From Setoptus koraiensis (lineage: Eukaryota > Arthropoda), in assembly GCA_048013815.1 (NCBI GenBank), contig CM106585.1, forward strand, positions 10,478,001 to 10,542,000: DNA of 64,000 nt. The letters are read 5' to 3'. Each line of letters starts with the position of its first letter. Within the stretch, counting starts at the first letter, position 1. A program made the position numbers and the translations under genes. The notes under the pieces were generated by a model, which saw only the letters and a list, made by a program, of their open reading frames with translations, did not search any database and had not been told where the DNA came from. Below are positions 43,723-52,194 of this stretch, piece by piece.

Positions 43723-45249
43723 CTTGTATTGTTTTGTAATTTGACCACTGTATATATTTATTGTATTTAAATTTTACCAGTGATTCGTTTTCGGGAGTGA
43801 TTGAAATAAGTAAAAGATTAGAAACCAATGAGAAGGGTGGTGTTATCCTAGTCCTTACAGGCAAAACCAATTTTAGTTGATAGAAAATGCGTTTTGCCAA
43901 CCATGTTTGAGCTACCCGACGAAACGCTGTTGGTCTGCATGTTTAAAAATAGTTTTTTCTAGATAAATTTTTCACACAAGTTTAGAACAATCCAGGCACG
44001 CTATGACTTTCGCTGGATAGAACAGTCATGCGGTAGATGCGACACGGAAAATAAATGGGCGGCGAAACAATCATATAGCATTATTGATTGAATAGAGAAA
44101 CCGGGGATGTGAGACAAGTGTGGTTGTTTCCGGTGAAAATCGATTTGTCAGATGCCTTTTCCCGCTGCTACACATATTTCAATCTGGAACCTCCGTTTAA
44201 ATGTTTTTCCAGAATTCTATTCGAGATGGGAAATAGTACTCTCGCCTCCATGGATGGAACATACACTGCTTCCCGCAACTTTTTCTCTGCTCGAAATCAG
44301 ATTTTCGAATGCAGAAAAAAAATCTGAAAATGACCCGATTCGGATTCGCTGAAATTGCACTTCTCTGATTAAGATTCCGAAGGTCACTTGTATTACAGCA
44401 TTTCTGAGTAAATTCTGGAAAAAATGACGTCTGCTTTCGATAGAATTTGTCGGTGAGAAATCTAGTTTCCAAGCAACCGGAAGCGACATGGTGAGCAACT
44501 GAAATCGAATAAAAGAACATAATAGATTTGCCGGAACGATTCTCCAGAGAAAATTGCTGCAACTGCACTTTTTATGTTTTTCGCCCATAGCCCATCATGG
44601 AGAATAACGTATGGGCACCTGTAGCGTGATGCCAACGTCATTGTGGCGCGTATGTCGTCATTTCAGACACGTTACGGGAAAGGCTGCAGACGCAACAGAT
44701 TGACCAAACACACTATTTGCTCGTATCAGAGGTGTCTTTCCATAACCAGTTGGGGGGAAAAGAAATACGATGAAAGCCATCTAGGCCTTATTGTTTTGCG
44801 TGATGTGGATCATCGTTTTACTTTATTGGTAGCCAGAGTTTACTTACGATGACGATGACGAGAACACTCAAACAAAACAATTTCCACAGCTGATCAAACA
44901 ATCTGGATTGGCCTCGTAACGAATTGGTCCGAACTTTCGCTCGCACTATCATCATAGAAAATGGTTTATGGCAACTTGGGCATGCTCATCTGTTTATTGT
45001 TGGACCCGAATCCAATGACGTAGTCTCATCATGAGGTAACTTTGGATTTGACACTAGGCAAACAATCACGAGTCAACATGGAGAGATGAATGTCAATAAT
45101 TGCTTATACTAATCTCGTTAGTATAAATTGATGTGTCTGGTCTGCAATATAATTCAATCGTCTTTGAATACTCTCGCTGCAATACAACAACCAATCGTCA
45201 ATCATCAATATCTACAGAACATTTCAAGAGTTCTTAAGCACTAAAAAAC
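43723..45249. other. Intergenic region between the minus-strand members and the PNM-rich gene
   Basis: About 1.5 kb with divergent genes on either side, so it contains both promoters. Unrecognised frames occur at 44088-44588 on both strands. One pair of short complementary words (TTTTTCCAGAATT near 44201, AATTCTGGAAAAA near 44409) suggests weak secondary structure. No gene is called. Confidence 0.5.
45122..45128 (+). promoter_or_regulatory. TATA box of the PNM-rich secreted gene
   Basis: TATAAAT about 125 bp upstream of the start codon at 45250, giving an inferred 5' UTR of roughly 95 bases. The nearby repeated word TATACTAATCTCGTTAGTATA is itself nearly palindromic. Confidence 0.45.
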
Positions 45250-45833
45250 ATGTCTTCAATGAAAATTATCTCCAGTATATTGGTTGCCTGCTTGGCCCTA
45301 GGAATGGCAGGTAAGATTACTACTCATTTATATCCTCAGGTTTATTGCACTAAACTGATTGCTTGAGCTGAAGCTAATCGTGCACTTTTTCACATCTATT
45401 TGGATACAATTCAAAGTTGCCCAAAACATTCCAACTTCCATCAACGGTATGATCAACAAGGCTGAGGCAAATATGCCAAAGATTCCATCAATCAGAGGAA
45501 ACATTCCAAACATGCCCAACGTTGACTTGCCCAACATGCCCAACATTAACATGCCCAGCGTTGACTTGCCCAACATGCCAAACTTGCCAAGCTTGCCTAA
45601 CATGCCAAGCTTGCCCAGCCTGAGCTTACCCAGCATGCCGCGTATACCCAGTATGCAAGGTAAGTAAATTGAATCTATGAATTGATCAAAGATCTATTTG
45701 ATTATGAATAATCATGGAATCAAGGAACTAACAGTAGAATAACTTTTCGTTAACAAAACCCACTCACACGAATCCATGTCACATAGGTATGATGAACGAC
45801 GTCATGGGAGCGGTCAACAGAATGCTCGGTTAA
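45250..45833 (+). CDS. Unrecognised small secreted Pro-Asn-Met-Leu repeat protein
   Basis: Three exons, 45250-45310, 45417-45659 and 45787-45833 (116 aa), with both introns phase 1 and GT-AG. Exon 1 is a signal peptide (MSSMKIISSILVACLALGMA). Exon 2 begins AQNIPTSINGMINKAEANMP and then repeats short units of the type LPNMPN, MPSVDL, LPSLPN about fifteen times. The last exon is short and amphipathic (MMNDVMGAVNRMLG). The low charge and regular Pro spacing suggest an extended extracellular polymer-like protein such as a cuticle, silk, egg-coat or saliva component, but nothing proves this. It has its own TATA box, and an AATAAA overlaps the stop codon. It is the only plus-strand member of the cluster and differs in composition from the Glu/Lys-rich ones. 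Confidence 0.85.
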
Positions 45834-45838
45834 ATAAA
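45833..45838 (+). terminator. Poly(A) signal overlapping the stop of the PNM-rich gene
   Basis: GGTTAAATAAAAT: the AATAAA hexamer begins within the TAA stop codon, so the 3' UTR would be only 15-30 bases. Confidence 0.55.
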
Positions 45839-46332
45839 ATATTTGTGCTAAGATTTGTAAAACTGGAATGAGAACATGAAAGTATCTCTTATGGATAAAT
45901 AATATTCCGGCAATGGGAATGCACAAAAGTTTCTATCGAGATACCCATGTTCAACATTACGAACGAACATTTAAATATAATAGTTTTACCAAACTTTGAG
46001 ACGTATTTTATATGTAATTTGAACACAACACGATCTACTGGGTGACCAGAGTGATATGCACAATTATTCTTTATTGATTTTATGTATTTTTTCTATAGTT
46101 ACCAGTTAGTTGATATTGCTTCAATCAAAAGACCAATGATGCTTTCAATACATCATCTTTTTCTTTGAATCTATTTGAATATCCTTGATATAAATATATC
46201 AAAGATATTCAAAATTTTCCGACACAAAAGTCACTCGTTATAATAATATCTCTCATCAACACAAAGGATCTACCTCTGAGATTTTTTCAAGATAAAGTGA
46301 TATCATCTCGGGTTTTAGGTGGTTTCTGCTCT
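45839..46332. other. 3' flanks of the convergent PNM-rich and insulin-like genes
   Basis: AT-rich. A minus-strand AATAAA (46075-46070) may end the insulin-like transcript. A near-palindromic stretch at about 46175-46212 (ATTTGAATATCC/GATATTCAAA) is visible. No coding frame. Confidence 0.5.
46070..46075 (-). terminator. Candidate poly(A) signal of the insulin-like gene
   Basis: Minus-strand AATAAA about 260 bp after the stop codon. Confidence 0.4.
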
Positions 46333-46837
46333 TCAACAATGTTTGACGACGATCTTACTTTCAATCTTACAGACTTGATTACAACATCTTTCTTGGAACT
46401 CAGTAGCTTCTTGTCCAGCTTGTCCTATTACCAAATATTTAACAATGTAGACGAACGAGATCATGAAGAATTTCAGTTCAAAATGATCACAGAGAAGAGT
46501 TGGTGATGCTGGTAGTTGTTTGATTACAAATTGACTTACTGGTTTTTCGAATAAGCCCTTCAAGTGATCGTCCCTCTAATTCTAAATCATCTGATTTCAC
46601 CGAGCTGGTTCTACCAGCGTGCCTCCGTTTACGAACTATGCTGATGCCACCGAATGAATTCATAACAAGTTCGGAGCCATTTTGTCGTGCGTGTATACTG
46701 CACAGTTTTTGGAGGTCTCTTTTAATTCCGGTTGTGTCACAATTTTCGAAACGATGCTCTATGTAATAGCAACAAGATGACTTTATAGTGAACAATATCA
46801 CTACCAAAGAGATTAACACATTCGTCCACTGGATCAT
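46333..46837 (-). CDS. Candidate insulin-superfamily prohormone
   Basis: Two exons, 46837-46540 and 46424-46333, join in phase 1 at GTAAGT and AATAG (129 aa). The ATG at 46837 gives a signal peptide, MIQWTNVLISLVVILFTIKS. A B-chain-like segment follows, with Cys at 33 and 46 (FENCDTTGIKRDLQKLC, C-x12-C). A tetrabasic site RKRR sits near residue 77, then a spacer and an A-chain-like end, QERCCNQVCKIESKIVVKHC. That end is CC-x3-C-x10-C. Canonical insulins have C-x11-C and CC-x3-C-x8-C, so order and clustering match but two spacings are longer. The spliced junction KTRQAGQEATEFQERCC maintains frame, which supports a real gene. A further donor-like GTAAG inside the A-chain codons leaves open another exon. 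Alternative: an unrelated Cys-rich secreted peptide. Confidence 0.6.
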
Positions 46838-47069
46838 CGCTGTGGATTTGTAGCAGTAGTCGAACAACTCTAAACTGGCAATCTAGGTGATAAGAATTCA
46901 AAATCTATAACGACCTAGGTGCAACTTGAACGATATCTTGTTAGGAAGAGTAGCGTAATGGTGATTAGCTGAGAAATGATAGATATTGCAGTCTATGCAG
47001 TCTTTAAGTTTCCATTAGTACTCTACATCGAAGTTTCCCTCCTATACATTGAACCAACTTTTCAATGTT

Positions 47070-49631
47070 TCAAGTCAAACAATTGTTTATATTTCCATTA
47101 TATTTGACGTCAGCTTGTGAAACTTTGAGCGATTTCAACGATACGCCTGATGGGCTGTTAGGTTGATTTTGCAAAAACATTATATGTTTACGTAACCTTC
47201 GGATCATAATGGGTATCTCGTCAAGGGTATATCTAAACTTCATGGTATGCTGTTTCGGCGAGCACTTACTACACAGTTTGTCTTTGTGTTGTAAACAAAC
47301 CAATTTATACTTTGCACATTCACATGATAACGCAGAGAGAAAACACGTGGTCTTACAGTAATCGCATTGCCTTTCATCGTCAGGATACAACTCAAATTTG
47401 TGTCTGATAGAGTTTGTGACTCCCCAATCTAGTGTTTTGGCTCTGAGTACTTGCTCAATCTCGTTCATTTTAACAATGTCTCTATAGGTGGCTAAGGTCG
47501 ATGCGGCATCCAGCTTGGACGGTTCATTTGCCATTTTGCAGATAAGCTCATCATGACTAAAAACTGGATAACGACGCAACATAGAGTAGTGGTCAATACA
47601 ATTTCGTCCCATAGACAACCAATCGGCGGGGGCAAAATTTACTGCCTCTGCAAAATTCAATCCTTGATTGAAGCCAGTGTGATAGGCTCGCGGAAAAGTT
47701 ACGACAAACTCGCCAGAGAATTGGTCTACTCGATAGATGGGTACTTCATCGCCCATCAATGTGTTTGGATTACAGATAGTAACCAATTGATGGAGGAGGT
47801 CAGGTTGCGATTGGAAAAGATCCGGAGCGACACGCTTCATGGATCGCTCAAATTTTTCCGCTTCTGAGCCAGGAACACCATACCAGGTTTTTGGATCCCC
47901 ATGATGCAAGTAATTGATCGAGTAAGTCCAATGATCTTCATTATGCCAACAAAATGTTGAAAAGCACATACCCACATACATCCATGGTATAATCATACCG
48001 CTAATGTTTGCATTAATGTAACGAAAGACACTACCTTCCGCAATTGGCATATTATTCAAGTTCCACGGATGGTCTATGTACTCACAATCTGACGGGTGTA
48101 GATCTTTTGAGGTGCGCGTGGGAAATCCACTGCCAAATTCATTGCAATGCAGATCGGCGCCATATTCAACGCAAACGTTTTCCTCAAGACACGATACCAA
48201 TCTCCAGTACTCTTGTTCCACTAGATTCAATGGTACCTGATCGCTGGGCATATTGAAGTAGTCACTCTTGAACTGATTAGCCATGTCACCAAACTCAGAT
48301 AGAGTATAGTGATTTTTTGATTGGGTGAAACCAAAGTCAGCGTAATGCTTAGGTCTCGCGCTAACTAAAAGTGCCAGGCACGAATGGCAATGCCACGGGC
48401 CAGTTTTGGGCATATCTTTTAGAGGTGGTATCAAACATGTAATGTGGAATTTGAGATGGCAGTTATCGCAGGTGACTAATAAATGTGATGGCTTAATTTG
48501 GTTACATTGTACACAATCATCGCGTCTCTTAGTTTTGGTCTCATCTTGAGTGCCGTTGTTGTTCACACAGCCGGGCATTTTAGGTCCGGCGCCATAAGTT
48601 CTCAGCTTGAGCAATTCTTTGCTGCCCGTGGATGAGGAGGAGGTGTCGCTGTGGTCGCTTTGATTTAGTATGTGATCAGGTTGTTCGTGTTGTTGCAGAT
48701 CGTGTTGCTGCTTGTTGTCGTTATGTTGGTGTTGCGTTGTTGTGGTGCTGGTGTTGCTGTGGTTACCCTGAGTGTGTTTAGCGGCCATTGTCTTGTCTGA
48801 TTCATTAAGATGATTATCGTTGTGGTCTAAGCCACTACTACTACTGTTAGTGTTTGCACTACTGTGATTAGCATGTGTGCCGTTGTTGTTTGCTGTTGCA
48901 TTGGTGGTTGTAGTCGTTGTGGAGCCGTTGGCGTCTGAGGCGGCGGCGGCCGCCGCTGCTGCTGCCGCTGCGCTTGAATAGAAATCACCTATTGTGGCTC
49001 CGCTTTGAAATATGTCGTGCGGATAAAGAATTTTCTCGTAGTGATGCCGCAACAATGACGCAACAGTTCCACGATTGTTTGTGTTGACTTGATAGCCCAT
49101 TCTGTTTGTCACTTTGGCCCATTTTCGTTCCCTGACGCACACCTCAAAGCCGCCCTCCGCTTTGACGCACTCGTACAATTTGTGTAAATCCAACAGCTGT
49201 CCCTCTATGTATGGCACCTTAATGGTTGAGCCTTGTAATTCCCAAAATTTAAACAACTGATCAATAAAGTTTAACTTAGTCCTAGTGGACGCCTCCAATT
49301 CGTTGAGACGTTGAACGCGTGGCGTGAATTTAAAATAGTTTGTATCGACAGCAAACGGTGGCTTAAATGATTTCGGTGGTACAATCTTACATATTCCATA
49401 TTGTTCTGCCTGAGATCTAATCTTAGTTATATAATCGATGGGGCCACGCTTAAATTCGGCAACTGTCGGATAAAAGACGGGCGCCTCTTGGGGCACCTTG
49501 AACGAATGCTGTTGGGTCCTCATTTGTTGTACGTGTTGTTGCTGTTGCTGTTTGTGTTGGTGGTGGCTTATCTGCTGCTGCTGTTGCTGCTGGTCGCAGT
49601 TAGATAATGGCGGCTGCTGTGGCTGTCCCAT
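47070..49631 (-). CDS. KDM5: KDM5-family histone H3K4 demethylase, C-terminally short
   Basis: A nuclear 2-oxoglutarate/Fe(II) demethylase that removes H3K4 di- and trimethylation (Drosophila Lid). Intronless, 853 aa. After a poly-Gln/His N-terminus come JmjN (about 50-90, VFYPTVAEFKRGPIDYI) and ARID (about 118-208, FKFWELQGSTIKVPYIEG, VCVRERKWAKVTNRMGY). A low-complexity linker with poly-Ala, Asn and Thr follows, then PHD1 (CVQCNQ...CDNCHLKFHITCLIPPL...WHCHSC). In the JmjC domain STFCWHNEDHWTYSINYLHH gives the His-x-Glu iron ligands and YHTGFNQGLNFAEAVNFAP the distal His. The C5HC2 zinc finger (CDYCKTTCFLSALSCECAK) is intact. It then stops about 50 residues later. Typical KDM5 proteins are 1500-1800 residues, with a PLU-1 region and further PHD fingers. 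These are absent, and only about 230 bp separate its stop from the insulin-like gene. Confidence 0.93.
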   Translation of the reverse strand: MGQPQQPPLSNCDQQQQQQQISHHQHKQQQQQHVQQMRTQQHSFKVPQEAPVFYPTVAEFKRGPIDYITKIRSQAEQYGICKIVPPKSFKPPFAVDTNYFKFTPRVQRLNELEASTRTKLNFIDQLFKFWELQGSTIKVPYIEGQLLDLHKLYECVKAEGGFEVCVRERKWAKVTNRMGYQVNTNNRGTVASLLRHHYEKILYPHDIFQSGATIGDFYSSAAAAAAAAAAASDANGSTTTTTTNATANNNGTHANHSSANTNSSSSGLDHNDNHLNESDKTMAAKHTQGNHSNTSTTTTQHQHNDNKQQHDLQQHEQPDHILNQSDHSDTSSSSTGSKELLKLRTYGAGPKMPGCVNNNGTQDETKTKRRDDCVQCNQIKPSHLLVTCDNCHLKFHITCLIPPLKDMPKTGPWHCHSCLALLVSARPKHYADFGFTQSKNHYTLSEFGDMANQFKSDYFNMPSDQVPLNLVEQEYWRLVSCLEENVCVEYGADLHCNEFGSGFPTRTSKDLHPSDCEYIDHPWNLNNMPIAEGSVFRYINANISGMIIPWMYVGMCFSTFCWHNEDHWTYSINYLHHGDPKTWYGVPGSEAEKFERSMKRVAPDLFQSQPDLLHQLVTICNPNTLMGDEVPIYRVDQFSGEFVVTFPRAYHTGFNQGLNFAEAVNFAPADWLSMGRNCIDHYSMLRRYPVFSHDELICKMANEPSKLDAASTLATYRDIVKMNEIEQVLRAKTLDWGVTNSIRHKFELYPDDERQCDYCKTTCFLSALSCECAKYKLVCLQHKDKLCSKCSPKQHTMKFRYTLDEIPIMIRRLRKHIMFLQNQPNSPSGVSLKSLKVSQADVKYNGNINNCLT

Positions 49632-49941
49632 GGTGTCGATCCACTGCTAGTGCTGCTATTGTTGTCGTCGTGCGTGTAATAATTGCAATCACAGATGCAT
49701 ACGCAACCATGTACAATTGTGATGTGTAATTGTAGCCAAGACGCCAATTCAAATATCGTCGTTCACTGCCGATAGTGATGATAATAGCAATAAAAGATAA
49801 TTATTGCTCGCAACTAAACGATAATAAATATAAATAATGATAATATATTATATAGAGTATCAAATACGAGTTTTGTGTGTGTGTGTGTGTGTGTGTGCCG
49901 AATTGTGCGTCTTTCTCTGTGTGTGCATGTGTGTGTAACTG

Positions 49942-49976
<35 letters not shown>

Positions 49977-52194
49977 GCCTACGGGGTGGAAGCTTGGAAA
50001 AGTGCGCAATGGGCCAGTTCAAGCGAGTGTGCAATTTAAACTGTTAACGCTGGCCGCCTTCTGCAAGCCTGGCCCAGCTAGTCGTCGTGGAGGCTGCAAA
50101 CGCACAGTTTGCACCTTTTGCCCGGCGCACACCCACACTGACCGCTGCCAAGCCTGTCGGCAGGCACACACGACCATGCATAGCCAGAGCCATATATAGC
50201 ACGCCAGCGGGCACAGTCGCATCGTCTGTGCTGGCGTGCGGAACAGCGTGCTTTATAGTGAACTTTTTGCCTGACTCACGGCCTATATCAACACACACAC
50301 ACAAATACACGCCAGTCACAGTGTCTGGCGTTTGTCTGCTCAATTGTGCGTATACTGTAGTACTGTAGTACAGGGTGCGACATTCAAGTTCGCAAACTAC
50401 TAAGCCGTGTGCGCTGCACACGGGCACAGAGCGTGAAGTAACACCGGCTGTGCTGCCGCCGCCAGCTATTTCGTATGCCACACCGTGTGCGGCTATTCAG
50501 TGCTCTACTCGCCCCAATATGTGTGCCCGAGCGCAAACTGTGCCCGCCCGGCTCGCCGTGTCGATTTTAAACGACGCACTGCATTATTGATCGTAGCACG
50601 ATCAGTGCAAACCTGCAAACTCGTAAGCCTGGCACTTCACGGGCCAGAGCCCTGCGAGTGTGTGTGTGTGTGTGTTTGCTCACAAAGCACACCTCTCACG
50701 CACACATGCAACATTTAAATGCGTCTCTCATTCGCAAGTCGCGACAATGTCGCTCTGGTCGCTAGTCACAATCCAATGTAACGCACACACACAAGCCCAG
50801 GGACTATTGGGGGCCGAAAAGGGGGCAGGCAGCGCAGTGCGCTTTGGAAAGGACAAGTGTCGCTTTGTGGGCTGTGTGAGACCTGACAAGAGCACACAAC
50901 GCACATGAGTCACACACACACACACGCCAGATTCATCTGTGAATGTTCACGCGGGACGCCCTGCCCGGCGAACGCAAACGGCACGCCCACCACTAATGTT
51001 GCATCTAACATAACGAGGATAAATGTATATATTTTTGCACATATTTTGTCCATTTTATTGACCGCTCACTTTGTATATTTGAAATTAAATGGGAACAAGA
51101 CGTGGAACTGTAACTCGGAATTACCAATTTTGCGGGTTCTTTCGAGGCGATTCTGCAACATCTTTTATCCGCAGCCAGAGAAAAGCCCGGGCCGGCGTGA
51201 TCCGAAAGTGCAGTGCACGTGAACCCGGCCGGCAATGCCGAGCCGCACACGATGAATCACGCGTTTCCATGGGCGGCCAACATCATTTCACGGATATTCA
51301 CGGTCGATATTCACACGATTCACTCATCCGTGCTTTCACCATCTTGGCACGCATGTTTGCATCAGCACCAAGTAAATAGTGCATCAATGAATATTCATAT
51401 CATCAACCGTTCGTGCTTGCTTTATCCCTCTACACTCCAGACCGGATGTGGTTTCCGGTCTGTGAGCTTGCACAGGAATTGAAATGATCCATTCAGGATT
51501 GTCGCGGGATTGGCGCGGGATTGTCGCCGGATTGTCCGGCGCCGGACTCGCTCCAACCCAGCCCCGGATGGACGATCTTCGAAATTGAAAAATGTATGCA
51601 AATTCAGCTAGTGCCAGGGATTTCGATCCTCCGGTAAGGGGCCGTTCTCGTCTGATACATTGGGCGTTCTTATTGCTTGCGTGGATCCAAAGTCACAGGC
51701 ACAAGTCAAACAAACATGGCGACTTGCATTGACAAGCCGAACTTGTGCCGGCATAGTTGCCAGTTGCCGGCCCTGTCGTGGTTGCGAAAATTCGAGTCAG
51801 ACTTGAATATTGGGTCGCAAAAAACTTTATTGAACTTGTCAATCCGTCAATGTTACATACATAGACTATTCGCGTTTAATGAGAATCTTTTAACATGTAT
51901 AAAACATAATAATTTAATTTTCAATATTTTAATTTGTTCGCAGGCAATCAATTAGTCACTTTGGCTATTATTGGATCTTGTTAGTGTGATCTGTTTGAAG
52001 ATCGTGTAAGTCATGATAGAGTTATCACCAACCATAAAGTTATTGTGGCAATCACCATTAATTTATCGAATGACATGGCATCTGTTAGTGACGCTTGACT
52101 TCCGTTTTGAGCGTCTGATTTCATTTGCGTTCAGTTGTAGCGATACGAACCATTCATAAGACAATGTATTCAAAGTAATCGTTAATTAGCTACT
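49632..52194. other. Non-coding region upstream of KDM5, rich in GT/CA repeats
   Basis: About 2.6 kb with no recognised gene, between the KDM5 start and the 3' end of the DIP-like gene. It contains opposed GT and CA microsatellites at 49874-49973, further CA/GT runs at 50290-50310, 50658-50675, 50780-50800 and 50908-50925, and a GC-richer middle (50.0-51.6 kb). Frames here are Ala/Arg/Thr/Cys-rich readings of these repeats. Confidence 0.6.
49874..49973. repeat. Opposed GT and CA microsatellites
   Basis: A pure GT run (49874-49897) and a pure CA run (49943-49973) are separated by about 45 bp that also contains TGTGTGTGCATGTGTGTGT. The two runs are reverse complements and could pair into a long hairpin or form Z-DNA. 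They lie 240-340 bp upstream of the KDM5 start. Confidence 0.85.

Noticed and set aside
44197-44588. Two overlapping minus-strand frames of 123 codons
   Set aside because: No similarity, no signal peptide, and composition typical of intergenic DNA between the cluster genes.
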